DNA of 64,000 nucleotides from Marinilactibacillus sp042660675 (GTDB lineage Bacteria > Bacillota > Bacilli > Lactobacillales > Carnobacteriaceae_A), in the NCBI RefSeq assembly GCF_042660675.1, contig NZ_JBHSUL010000009.1:51116-115115 (forward strand), written 5' to 3'. Positions 1 through 8,682 of this stretch are shown here, piece after piece. The number at the start of each line of letters is the position of its first letter. The first letter of the stretch is position 1. A model generated the notes under the pieces. That model was not told where the DNA came from and made no database searches. It worked only from the letters and a program-made list of their open reading frames with translations. The translations under genes were made by a program, and so were the position numbers.

Positions 1-1371
1 ACTCGCTAGTGCAGCCCCCTTTGCCAAGTCACCGGCTTGCTCAATGGCAATTTTGACCGCTCCGACTCGGTTCATCTGACCAGCGCCAATACCTAGCGTA
101 CGTTCACTGTTTCCAACAACAATAGCATTACTTTTAACATGCTTAACGACTTTCCAGTTGAACGCTAAAGCCTTCATTTGTTCGTCCGTTGGTTGGGTTT
201 TCGTGACCACTTTCCATTCTGGCTTATTTGCTTCTTCAATCCAGTCCTGATCTTGAACTAACAGTCCACCTAAAACAGAAACCAATTCTTTTCCACCTGA
301 GGTTGCTTGCGAGAAATCCAGTTCAAGTAAACGGATGTTTTTCTTGGTGCTTAATAGGCTCATCGCTTCTTCTGAAAAGCTTGGTGCAATCACAATCTCT
401 AAAAAGATTTTGTGTAGTTTTTCTGCCACTTCCAGAGAAACTTCTCTATTTAACACAACAATTCCACCAAATATTGAAATACTATCTGCTTCATATGCAC
501 GGTCGAAAGCATCTTCAATGGTTTCACCAATACCAATTCCGCAAGGATTCATATGCTTAACGGCAACGGCTACAGGTTCTGTGAATTCTCTTGCCATACG
601 AATCGCAGCATCTGCATCTTTGATATTATTATAAGAAAGTTCTTTTCCGTGTAACTGTTTTGCCTTGGCGATAGAAAAAGGACCGGCCATTGGATCTTCA
701 TAGAAGACCGCAGACTGGTGGCTATTTTCTCCATAACGTAAGCTTTGCTTTTTATTGTAGGTTACGGTAACGGATTCTGGATCTTTCACGTTGGATAAAT
801 CTGTTAAGTAATCCGCAATCAGTGCATCATAACTCGCAGTATGACGGAACACTTTCGCTGCTAACCCTTGTCTTGTTTCAAGACTTGTTTCGCCATTTGC
901 TTTTAATTCTTCAATGACTTTAGCGTAGTCCTTTGCATCTACAACAACCGTTACGGAAGCAAAGTTTTTAGCAGCGCTTCTCAGCATGCTTGGTCCACCG
1001 ATATCGATTTGCTCAATCGCTTCTTCTGCAGTGACATCAGCTTTTTTGATCGTTTCTTTGAAAGGATAAAGATTTACACAGACATAATCGATTGGCTTGA
1101 TTTCATGAGTTTCCATTGCTTGCATATGACTTTCTAAATCTCTTCGTCCTAATAAGCCTCCATGAATTAACGGATGTAAGGTTTTAACACGCCCATCCAT
1201 CATTTCTGGAAAATCAGTCACCTCTTCGATTGAAATTGTCGGGATCCCAGCTTCTTCTAAAACTTTTTTTGTTCCCCCAGTAGAAATAATTTCCACGTCG
1301 TTTTGAATCAATGACTGTGCAAATTCTACGATATTTGTTTTATCTGACACGCTAATCAGTGCTCGCTTCAT
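1..1371 (-). CDS. purH: PurH, bifunctional AICAR transformylase / IMP cyclohydrolase (C-terminus cut by window edge)
   Basis: PurH catalyses the last two steps of IMP synthesis. The minus-strand frame from ATG 1371 is open for 457 codons to base 1, so roughly the last 55 residues of a normal ~510-residue PurH are missing. The N-terminus reads MKRALISVSDKTNIVEFAQ and is followed by the cyclohydrolase signatures STGGT and HPLIHGGLLGRR. The transformylase part shows RYGENSHQ, the KHMNPCG segment and the FGGI motif. The ATG overlaps the purN stop as ATGA, implying translational coupling. Last gene visible in the pur operon; purD would be expected beyond the left edge. Confidence 0.96.
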   Translation of the reverse strand, partial: MKRALISVSDKTNIVEFAQSLIQNDVEIISTGGTKKVLEEAGIPTISIEEVTDFPEMMDGRVKTLHPLIHGGLLGRRDLESHMQAMETHEIKPIDYVCVNLYPFKETIKKADVTAEEAIEQIDIGGPSMLRSAAKNFASVTVVVDAKDYAKVIEELKANGETSLETRQGLAAKVFRHTASYDALIADYLTDLSNVKDPESVTVTYNKKQSLRYGENSHQSAVFYEDPMAGPFSIAKAKQLHGKELSYNNIKDADAAIRMAREFTEPVAVAVKHMNPCGIGIGETIEDAFDRAYEADSISIFGGIVVLNREVSLEVAEKLHKIFLEIVIAPSFSEEAMSLLSTKKNIRLLELDFSQATSGGKELVSVLGGLLVQDQDWIEEANKPEWKVVTKTQPTDEQMKALAFNWKVVKHVKSNAIVVGNSERTLGIGAGQMNRVGAVKIAIEQAGDLAKGAALAS

Positions 1372-1973
1372 GAATTGACCTGCTCCTTCTGCAACTTTTC
1401 AATATACGCTTGAATCACATTTGGATACATCGAATGTTCTAATTTATGTATTTTTTCTCCCAGCGATTCTAACGTTTCATCTGATTCTACCATGACTTTC
1501 TGTTGAGACAAAATAGGGCCCGTATCAACGCCTTGATCGACTAGATGAACGGTTACCCCGGTCTCTTTGACACCTGCGGCAAAAGCATCTCCAATCCCAC
1601 TTTCACCTGGAAAATCCGGTAGTAAAGAAGGATGAATGTTGATAATGCGCTCCGTATACTTCTCCAATAAAGTCTTGCCAATGATGCGCATATAACCCGC
1701 CAATACAATCAGGTCGATTTCGTGATTTTCAAGGTGTTTTAGTAGAACCGTTTCAAACGCTTTTTTTGTTTTGTAGTCACTTGGTTGAATAATTATACTA
1801 GGTACTGCTTTAATTTCAGCACGTTTTAAAACGTAAGCTTCTGGTTGATCACAAATCAATAGACTCAGCTCTGCTTTGATAGAGCCTTTTTGAACAGCTT
1901 CAGCAATGACTTCAAAATTTGATCCATTTCCAGAAGCAAATATAGCTATTTTTAAGTTCTTTTGATTATTCAA
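1368..1973 (-). CDS. purN: PurN, phosphoribosylglycinamide formyltransferase
   Basis: Transfers a formyl group from 10-formyl-THF to GAR in de novo purine synthesis. The Rossmann-like start KIAIFASGNGSNFE, the active-site stretch INIHPSLLPDFPG and the TGVTVHLVDQGVDTGPIL segment (His and Asp catalytic region) are all present. I favour a TTG start at 1973 because GGAG lies 9 nt upstream, inside the purM 3' end. An in-frame ATG at 1988 has no ribosome site and would add five residues. The gene then overlaps the end of purM by 8 nt. Length about 201 residues, normal for the family. Confidence 0.95.
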   Translation of the reverse strand: MNNQKNLKIAIFASGNGSNFEVIAEAVQKGSIKAELSLLICDQPEAYVLKRAEIKAVPSIIIQPSDYKTKKAFETVLLKHLENHEIDLIVLAGYMRIIGKTLLEKYTERIINIHPSLLPDFPGESGIGDAFAAGVKETGVTVHLVDQGVDTGPILSQQKVMVESDETLESLGEKIHKLEHSMYPNVIQAYIEKLQKEQVNS

Positions 1974-3009
1974 AGACAATCGCTCCATCTAAGTGACTTA
2001 ACTGTTCTAAGACTTCACCGATCAAAACAGGAGCTTCCCCACTTTGGATTAACTTTTCCATAACGGCAGACACGTTCTCTTCTGAAACTGCTAAGACCAT
2101 CCCAATACCCATATTGAAAATCTCGTACATTTCTTCAGGCTTCAGCTGACCTTCTTTTTCAAGTAAATCAAAGATAGCCGGTATTTTCCAAGTACCTTTT
2201 TTAATTTTAGCTCCTAAGCCTTCTGCTAGCATTCTCGGTAGATTCTCTACAAATCCCCCGCCTGTTATATGAGAAATGCCGTGGATTAGGTGCTCTTTGA
2301 TTAGTGGTAAAACAGGTTGAACGTAAATCTTTGTTGGTTCAAGTAGTTCTTGTCCAAGCGTTCTACCATTCAATGATTCAAATTCGGTATCTAATTTGTA
2401 ATCGTTCTGTTCAAAAAATACTTTTCTTACCAATGAATATCCGTTGGAATGAATACCGCTTGAGGGTAGACCAATCAACTGGTCTCCTGCTTTCACTTTA
2501 TCCGTAGTGAGTAATTCTGTTTTTTCTGCAACCCCTACGCAAAATCCTGCTAAGTCATACGCTTCTTCTTCGTACATATCCGGCATCTCAGCAGTTTCTC
2601 CCCCGATTAACGCTGCGCCTGCTTGCACGCATCCTTCTGAAATCCCAGCAACAATTTGTTCCATTCTTTCCGGGACTGTCTTTCCTGTCGCAATGTAGTC
2701 CAAAAAATACAAAGGTTCTGCGCCTTGAGCCAAAATATCATTCACACACATCGCTACGCAGTCGATCCCGATTGTGTCATGCTTGTCTTGTTGGATCGCT
2801 AGTAACAATTTAGTTCCGACACCATCGGTTCCAGAAACTAGTACAGGTTCTTTTACGTCTATTGCAGATAAATCAAATGCGCCACCGAAACCTCCTAAAG
2901 CACCCATCACACCTAGCCGTTCTGTTCGTTTGGCATGTTTCTTGATTCTTTCAACTGTTTCGTAGCCTGCTTCTACATCTACGCCAGCATTCGCATAGGC
3001 ATTTCCCAT
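1966..3009 (-). CDS. purM: PurM, phosphoribosylformylglycinamidine cyclo-ligase (AIR synthetase)
   Basis: ATP-dependent ring closure of FGAM to AIR. The 347-residue protein has normal family length. It shows the glycine-rich GALGGFGGAFDL region, the SGTDGVGTKLLLA motif near residue 60, the conserved CVNDILAQGAEPLYFLDY segment and GGETAEMPDMY, and HITGGGFVENLPR in the C-terminal half. A strong AGGAGG lies 9 nt before the ATG. The 3' end carries the ribosome site and start of purN. It lies 33 nt downstream of purF in the same operon. Confidence 0.97.
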   Translation of the reverse strand: MGNAYANAGVDVEAGYETVERIKKHAKRTERLGVMGALGGFGGAFDLSAIDVKEPVLVSGTDGVGTKLLLAIQQDKHDTIGIDCVAMCVNDILAQGAEPLYFLDYIATGKTVPERMEQIVAGISEGCVQAGAALIGGETAEMPDMYEEEAYDLAGFCVGVAEKTELLTTDKVKAGDQLIGLPSSGIHSNGYSLVRKVFFEQNDYKLDTEFESLNGRTLGQELLEPTKIYVQPVLPLIKEHLIHGISHITGGGFVENLPRMLAEGLGAKIKKGTWKIPAIFDLLEKEGQLKPEEMYEIFNMGIGMVLAVSEENVSAVMEKLIQSGEAPVLIGEVLEQLSHLDGAIVFE

Positions 3010-3042
3010 CTGAATAAACCTCCTGTTTTTTGTCTGTTCATT

Positions 3043-4497
3043 TTATTTGCTGAACATTGGATCTCGTTCATTGATTTTCTCTAGTGTATGCAGATAATCC
3101 ATCTCGTAATCATATAATGGTGTTGGGAAATCTCCTGTAAAGTAAGACATACATAGACCATTATGTGGTGCATCGAATTTTAGCCCAATTGATTCCACGG
3201 TTCCGTCAATACTTAAAAACGATAAACTATCCGCGCCAATCACTTCTCTGATTTCTTCAACCGTGTGATCTGCCGCAATCAGTTCTTTTTGATTTTGAAT
3301 ATCGATTCCATAGAAACAAGGATACTTCAGTGGTGGAGAAGAAATCCGTACATGTACTTCAGCAGCTCCTGCATCTTTCAGGAGTTGAACAATACGTTTA
3401 CTCGTTGTTCCTCGCACAATCGAATCATCAACCATAATGACTTTTTTACCAGCCACAACTCCTCTAACAGCAGACAATTTCATTCGAACACCTTGTTCAC
3501 GTAGTTCTTGTGTTGGCTGGATAAAGGTTCTTGCAACATACTGATTTTTGACAAGTCCCATTTCATAAGGAATGCCGCTCTCTTCCGCGTAACCACTTGC
3601 AGCGGATAAAGAAGAGTTGGGCACACCAATGACCATATCAGCATCAATTGGTGATTCTTGAGCCAATCTTCTACCCATATTTTTACGTGCTGTATGAACA
3701 TTGACACCTGCAATATCAGAATCTGGACGAGCGAAATAAATATATTCCATCGAACAGATTTGTAGTAAAGTATCTTCTGTGTATTTTTCAATCGTATAGC
3801 CTGCATCATTGATGATCACCATTTCGCCCGGTTCCACAGCGCGAACAAAGGTCGCTCCTACAACGTCCAAAGCACATGTTTCACTGGCCAGCACGTAAGC
3901 CCCGTTTTCCATCTGACCGATTGATAATGGTCTGAAGCCATTCGGGTCAAGCGCTCCAATCATTTCATTGGGTGTCATCATCAGATAAGCAAAAGCGCCT
4001 TTGATGACATTTAAACTTTCTTTGATTCTTTCAAGCAAGGTTTCTTTTTTGCTTCGGCGAATTAAGTGCATCAAGACTTCGGTATCTGAATTGGAATGGA
4101 AGATCGCACCTTCTTTTTCTAGTTCTTTTCTAAGCGTCATCGCATTGATCAAATTACCGTTATGGGCAAGCGCGATTTCTTCGTCATGAAATTTGAATAA
4201 AAACGGTTGAATATTTAAAATACTGTTGCTTCCAGCAGTACTATATCTGACATGCCCGATAGCCGCTTCGCCAACGAGTCTCGCAAGCTCTCTTTCGTCT
4301 TTGAAAACATCTGAAAGGAGACCTAGATCACGGTGACCTTTTAAGCGTCCATGGTTATTGGATACAATACCAGCGCCTTCTTGACCACGATGCTGTAGGC
4401 TATGGAGTCCAAAGTAATTCAAACTCGCTGCATCCGGATGTCCCCATACACCAAAGACGCCACATTCTTCATTTAAGCTTTTGATTTCAGCAACCAC
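3043..4497 (-). CDS. purF: PurF, amidophosphoribosyltransferase (precursor)
   Basis: First committed step of purine synthesis: PRPP plus glutamine to phosphoribosylamine. I choose GTG 4497, with GGAGG 10 nt upstream inside the purL 3' end. It gives an 11-residue propeptide MVAEIKSLNEE directly before the catalytic Cys (CGVFG), the same layout as the Bacillus enzyme. The Ntn-hydrolase domain shows HSLQHRGQEGAGI; the PRTase motif is VIMVDDSIVRGTTS. Three of the four Fe-S ligand cysteines of the Bacillus enzyme are present (ICSMEYIYF, KYPCFYG, GLCMSYF). The fourth, in the C-terminal CxxC pair, is Tyr (CMSY). The longer in-frame ATG start at 4515 is less likely. Confidence 0.96.
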   Translation of the reverse strand: MVAEIKSLNEECGVFGVWGHPDAASLNYFGLHSLQHRGQEGAGIVSNNHGRLKGHRDLGLLSDVFKDERELARLVGEAAIGHVRYSTAGSNSILNIQPFLFKFHDEEIALAHNGNLINAMTLRKELEKEGAIFHSNSDTEVLMHLIRRSKKETLLERIKESLNVIKGAFAYLMMTPNEMIGALDPNGFRPLSIGQMENGAYVLASETCALDVVGATFVRAVEPGEMVIINDAGYTIEKYTEDTLLQICSMEYIYFARPDSDIAGVNVHTARKNMGRRLAQESPIDADMVIGVPNSSLSAASGYAEESGIPYEMGLVKNQYVARTFIQPTQELREQGVRMKLSAVRGVVAGKKVIMVDDSIVRGTTSKRIVQLLKDAGAAEVHVRISSPPLKYPCFYGIDIQNQKELIAADHTVEEIREVIGADSLSFLSIDGTVESIGLKFDAPHNGLCMSYFTGDFPTPLYDYEMDYLHTLEKINERDPMFSK

Positions 4498-6704
4498 GGA
4501 ATCGCTTCCTCCCATACTGTTTTCAGTTCATTGATGTCTAGTTCGATTTTTTGATCTTGTGTTTGAATGGCAGTCATTTTTGAGTCGGTCACTTCACCGA
4601 TCTGAGTTGCTTTTCCTTGGAATAATTCTACTACGTTTTCTTCATGTTCTGGTTTAACAGAAAGGATAAAGCGTGATGGAGATTCAGAGAATAACCATTC
4701 TTTTGACATATCTACTGTAATGTCTGTGCCTAATGCGTTCTTGAAGGCTGATTCAACGAGCGCTACTGCAAGCCCACCTTCTGAAAGGTCATGGGCACTT
4801 TGGATCCAGCCGTTTCGAATCGCTTCGAGAACCTTATCTTGAATCTGTTTTTCTTTTTGAATATCGAAGTCGAACAACGTTCCTTCGATTCTACCTAATT
4901 GGAGTTTCTGCAACTCTGTTCCATTGAAATCTGGTTTGGTTTCTCCAACCAAGATAATTTTATCGCCGATTTGTTTGAAATCAGATGTCGTTACATGCGC
5001 AAGCTCTTTTACAAGTCCAACCATTCCAATCATCGGTGTAGGGTAAATCGCTTCTCCATTGGTTTCATTGTAAAGCGACACGTTTCCAGAAATAACCGGT
5101 GTTCCAAGCGCTTCACAAGCTGTTGAAATCCCATCAGCAGACGTCCAAAGTTCCCAGAACACTTCTGGTTTATCTGGATTACCATAATTCAAGCAGTCTG
5201 TGATCGCTAGCGGTTCGCCACCACTAGCCACGATATTTCTAGCGGCTTCAGCAACAGCCATCTGCCCCCCCACTTCTGGATTCAAGTATAGATAGCGTGC
5301 ATTACAGTCTGTCGTCATTGCTAAAGCTTTTTGAGTCCCACGTATGCGTAGAACGGCCGCGTCACTTCCTGGTCCGACAACGGTGTTTGTACGCACCATC
5401 GAGTCATAGGTTTCAAAAATCGATTTCTTAGAGGCAATCGTTGGTTGTTGCAGTAATTGTTTCAGTGTTTCTCCAGCATCCGTTACGTCCGGATAAAAAT
5501 CTTTCATTTCTTTGAAGCGTTGAATTCTTTCTGGTTCTGTGTACGGTTTATGATAGACAGGCGCTTCTTCTGCCAAGGCATCTACTGGTAAATCTGCCAC
5601 CTGGACACCATGATGGAATAATTGATATTGACCATCATCTGTTACATGTCCAATATTGACAGCATCCAGTTCATACTTGGAAAATAATTCCTGCACGCGT
5701 TCTTCAGACCCTTTTGTTACACAGATCAGCATGCGTTCTTGAGATTCTGATAACATCATTTCATACGGTGTCATATGCGTTTCGCGTTGAGGAACATCAT
5801 CTAAATTCAAGACCATTCCACTACCCGCTTTAGAAGCCATTTCAGAACTAGAAGAAACCAGTCCGGCTGCCCCCATATCTTGAATGCCGACTAGAATATC
5901 TTGATGATCTTGAATCAGTTCCAGACAAGCTTCCATCAATAGTTTTTCCATAAAGGGATCACCTACTTGAACAGCTGAACGTTCTGACTCTTCTTCATCA
6001 CTGAACTCCACTGAAGCAAATGTCGCACCGTGAATGCCGTCGCGCCCTGTTTTAGCACCAACGTACATAATCGTATTTCCAACGCCTTTAGCCTGTCCTT
6101 TTTGAATGTCTTTGTGATCGATCAGTCCAACACACATCGCATTCACTAAAGGGTTCCCTTTATAAACGGGATCAAATCCAATTTCACCACCAACAGTCGG
6201 GATACCGATACAGTTACCGTATCCACCAATACCTGCGACCACTTCTTCCAGCAGATATTTTGTTCGTTCATTATCCAGTTCTCCAAATCTTAGAGAATCA
6301 AGCATTGCAATTGGACGCGCGCCCATACTGAAAATATCACGGATAATACCGCCCACACCGGTCGCTGCACCCTCATAAGGCTCTACCGCAGAGGGATGGT
6401 TATGACTTTCCGCTTTGAAAACGACCGCTTGACCGTCTCCGATATCGACAATCCCAGCACCTTCACCTGGCCCTTGAAGAACTTGAGGTCCGCTTGTTGG
6501 GAATTTACGTAAAACGGGTTTTGAATTTTTATAGGAACAATGCTCACTCCACATAACTGAGAACAAGCCCGTTTCCGTATAATTCGGTAAGCGACCAAGA
6601 ATCTCTTCTGAAATCGTACGGTACTCTGCGTCCGTCAAACCCCATTCCGCATAAATTCTTTGCTCTTTGATCATTTCAGCTGTTGGTTCCTGGATGGTTT
6701 TCAT
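4473..6704 (-). CDS. purL: PurL, phosphoribosylformylglycinamidine synthase large subunit
   Basis: ATP-dependent amidation of FGAR to FGAM, acting with PurQ (glutaminase) and PurS. At 743 residues it is the short Gram-positive PurL that needs separate PurS and PurQ, both encoded just upstream. Visible motifs include MWSEHCSYKNSKP, FKAESHNHPSA, GATGVGGIIRD and the second-half DCLNYGNPDKPEV and SAHDLSEGGLAVAL. Its ATG overlaps the purQ stop by 4 nt (ATGA), and its 3' end contains the purF ribosome site. Confidence 0.97.
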   Translation of the reverse strand: MKTIQEPTAEMIKEQRIYAEWGLTDAEYRTISEEILGRLPNYTETGLFSVMWSEHCSYKNSKPVLRKFPTSGPQVLQGPGEGAGIVDIGDGQAVVFKAESHNHPSAVEPYEGAATGVGGIIRDIFSMGARPIAMLDSLRFGELDNERTKYLLEEVVAGIGGYGNCIGIPTVGGEIGFDPVYKGNPLVNAMCVGLIDHKDIQKGQAKGVGNTIMYVGAKTGRDGIHGATFASVEFSDEEESERSAVQVGDPFMEKLLMEACLELIQDHQDILVGIQDMGAAGLVSSSSEMASKAGSGMVLNLDDVPQRETHMTPYEMMLSESQERMLICVTKGSEERVQELFSKYELDAVNIGHVTDDGQYQLFHHGVQVADLPVDALAEEAPVYHKPYTEPERIQRFKEMKDFYPDVTDAGETLKQLLQQPTIASKKSIFETYDSMVRTNTVVGPGSDAAVLRIRGTQKALAMTTDCNARYLYLNPEVGGQMAVAEAARNIVASGGEPLAITDCLNYGNPDKPEVFWELWTSADGISTACEALGTPVISGNVSLYNETNGEAIYPTPMIGMVGLVKELAHVTTSDFKQIGDKIILVGETKPDFNGTELQKLQLGRIEGTLFDFDIQKEKQIQDKVLEAIRNGWIQSAHDLSEGGLAVALVESAFKNALGTDITVDMSKEWLFSESPSRFILSVKPEHEENVVELFQGKATQIGEVTDSKMTAIQTQDQKIELDINELKTVWEEAIPWLLKSKA

Positions 6705-7384
6705 ACGTTAGCGGTCTCCTTTGCGAAATTTTGTATCATAGATTTGAAAAAGCGCAGACCGTCTTCTGAACCTAAAAGTTCTTCGATGGCACGTTCTGGG
6801 TGTGGCATCATACCGAGTACATTTCCTTTTTTGTTTACGATTCCGGCAATATTTTCTATAGATCCATTAGGATTTTCTGATGCATAAGAGAAGATAATTT
6901 GGTTGTGATCTTTCAAGTCTTGAAGCGTTTCAGGATCACAGTAATAACTGCCTTCACCGTGAGCAATTGGAATCGTTAATTTTTCTCCTTGTTCATAAAG
7001 AGAGGTAAAGTTTGTTTCGCTATTTTCTACTTTTAGTTCAACCGTTTTACAAATAAAGTGTAGCTGGTTGTTTCTCTGCAAAGCTCCTGGAAGCAGGCCG
7101 GCTTCTACTAAAATCTGGAATCCGTTACAGGTTCCAAAAACAGGCTTTCCTTCTTCAGCGAATCTTTGAACTTCACTCATAATATTGGAGAAGCGAGAAA
7201 TTGCGCCACTTCTGAGGTAATCCCCATAAGAGAAACCACCTGGTAGTAAGACACCATCGAATCCTTCTAGGCTTGTTTCAGTGTGAGAAACATACTCTGC
7301 TTCTTCTCCTGCACCATCTCTGATTGCATGAAGTAAGTCCACATCACAGTTTGAACCTGGGAATTGAACAACAGCGAATCTCAT
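6701..7384 (-). CDS. purQ: PurQ, FGAM synthase glutamine amidotransferase subunit
   Basis: Class I glutaminase that supplies ammonia to PurL. The 227-residue protein begins MRFAVVQFPGSNCDVD. It has LLPGGFSYGDYLR, the nucleophile elbow GTCNGFQ (Cys near residue 86) and the C-terminal MMPHPERA with the catalytic His and Glu, so the triad is complete. It starts 2 nt after the purS stop and overlaps purL by 4 nt. Confidence 0.97.
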   Translation of the reverse strand: MRFAVVQFPGSNCDVDLLHAIRDGAGEEAEYVSHTETSLEGFDGVLLPGGFSYGDYLRSGAISRFSNIMSEVQRFAEEGKPVFGTCNGFQILVEAGLLPGALQRNNQLHFICKTVELKVENSETNFTSLYEQGEKLTIPIAHGEGSYYCDPETLQDLKDHNQIIFSYASENPNGSIENIAGIVNKKGNVLGMMPHPERAIEELLGSEDGLRFFKSMIQNFAKETANV

Positions 7385-7386
7385 CC

Positions 7387-7647
7387 TTACACCGTCTCCT
7401 TTACTTTTTCAATTTCATAACGGTAGGTTTCCATAACCACGTTCGCTAACAGCTTGTCACAGATGGTTTCAATTGTTTCTTCAATGGCTCTTTCTTCTTG
7501 ACTAGAAACCTTGATTTCAAAATACTTTCCAATTCGAATATCCTCAATTTCATCAAATCCCATACGGTGAACAGCACCTCTAACCGCTTCCCCTTGAGGG
7601 TCAAGAATCGATTCTTTATACGTTACATATACTTTTACGTTATACAT
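7387..7647 (-). CDS. purS: PurS, FGAM synthase small subunit
   Basis: 86-residue PurS that bridges PurL and PurQ in Gram-positive FGAM synthase. It starts MYNVKVYVTYKESILDPQGEA and contains the typical GFDEIEDIRIGKYFEI strand-turn. Position between purC and purQ with gaps of 16 and 2 nt supports the call. An AAAGGAGAAC ribosome site precedes the ATG. Confidence 0.95.
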   Translation of the reverse strand: MYNVKVYVTYKESILDPQGEAVRGAVHRMGFDEIEDIRIGKYFEIKVSSQEERAIEETIETICDKLLANVVMETYRYEIEKVKETV

Positions 7648-7663
7648 GGGTTCAGTTCTCCTT

Positions 7664-8374
7664 TTATCTTTGAGTAAGTCGATTCAATATTTCTTCATAC
7701 AGTGGAATGATATCTCCCAGATCTTTTCTGAAAACATCTTTATCTAACCTATCGTTCGTGTTTAGGTCCCATAGTCGACAAGTATCTGGTGAAACTTCAT
7801 CGGCCAAAAGAATCGTGTTGTCTGATGTCTTTCCAAACTCCAATTTGAAATCGACTAAGCGAACAGACATCTTTTCAAATATTTCCTGAAGAGCAGTGTT
7901 AATCTCTAAAGCTTGTTTTTTAATTTCGGTTACTTGTCGTTCTGTTGCCAAATCAAGCACTCGTATATGATCTTCATTGATAATCGGATCATTTAAAGCA
8001 TCTTCTTTAAGATAAAACTCTAGAACTGGAAATGATAAAGGTGTCCCTTCTTCTACACCTAGTCTTTTCGAAAAGCTTCCAGCAGCAACGTTTCTAACGA
8101 CCACTTCCAGTGCAAACATCTCTACTTTCTGAATGACTTGTTCTGTTTCAGACAATTGCTTAACAAAATGACTTTGAATACCAACTTCTTTTAATTTTTC
8201 AAAAATGCGACTGGTGATTTGATTGTTCAACCTACCTTTTCCAGCGATTATTTCTTTTTTCGCTCCATTCCCAGCAGTTGCTTGGTTCTTGTAGGCTACC
8301 CAAAGTAACTCAGGATCATCTGTCTTATAAAGCTCTTTTGCTTTTCCTTCATAAAGTAATGCTAGTTTCTCCAA
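7664..8374 (-). CDS. purC: PurC, SAICAR synthase
   Basis: Ligates aspartate to CAIR using ATP. The 236-residue protein has LLYEGKAKELYKTDDP, VVVRNVAAGS, the FKLEFG strand and DEVSPDTCRLWD, all typical of SAICAR synthase. It is the first gene of the purCSQLFMNH operon. A GGAGGGG ribosome site lies 9-13 nt before the ATG, and the operon promoter and PurBoxes lie upstream. Confidence 0.97.
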   Translation of the reverse strand: MEKLALLYEGKAKELYKTDDPELLWVAYKNQATAGNGAKKEIIAGKGRLNNQITSRIFEKLKEVGIQSHFVKQLSETEQVIQKVEMFALEVVVRNVAAGSFSKRLGVEEGTPLSFPVLEFYLKEDALNDPIINEDHIRVLDLATERQVTEIKKQALEINTALQEIFEKMSVRLVDFKLEFGKTSDNTILLADEVSPDTCRLWDLNTNDRLDKDVFRKDLGDIIPLYEEILNRLTQR

Positions 8375-8682
8375 AAAACTACCCCTCCAACTATAAAGCT
8401 AATCACGAACATTATTATCTAAAATACCGTTAAATGTTATCTATTGATTTCATAATAGAGTTTGAGGAGAATATAGTCAACCTTTTGCAGGATATCTACA
8501 AATAAATATCGTTTATTGTTCGTATTTAAAAATATAAATCCATATTTTATATCATGTAAAGTTGTATCAACAATTAAAAGACGAACAATAAGGTTTGCGA
8601 TTATATTTCAGACCTATTCCTATAGTATTGTATTTTCTCTAAACTATTGGTATAGTATAGTTACTTACTTTTAGGAAGCGAA
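8375..8682. promoter_or_regulatory. Divergent control region between purC and frnE with three PurBox-like sites
   Basis: About 308 AT-rich bases with no gene. For purC (minus strand) I see TTGACT (8480-8475), 17 nt, TATTAT (8457-8452). A PurBox reading AAATACGAACAATA (8527-8514) sits about 69-82 bases upstream of the inferred start, the place of the strong distal PurBox in Bacillus; no proximal partner at the expected spacing is visible. For frnE (plus strand) I see TTGTAT (8628-8633), 17 nt, TATAGT (8651-8656), with AAAGACGAACAATA at 8577-8590 at a similar distance. A third box, AATCACGAACATTA (8401-8414), lies in the purC leader, so PurR could also bind there. PurBox identity rests on the consensus AWWWCCGAACWWT. 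Confidence 0.7.

Noticed and set aside
228..634. Plus-strand open frames of about 100 codons within the purH region
   Set aside because: They run antisense to an unbroken purH frame with conserved motifs and have no credible ribosome sites.
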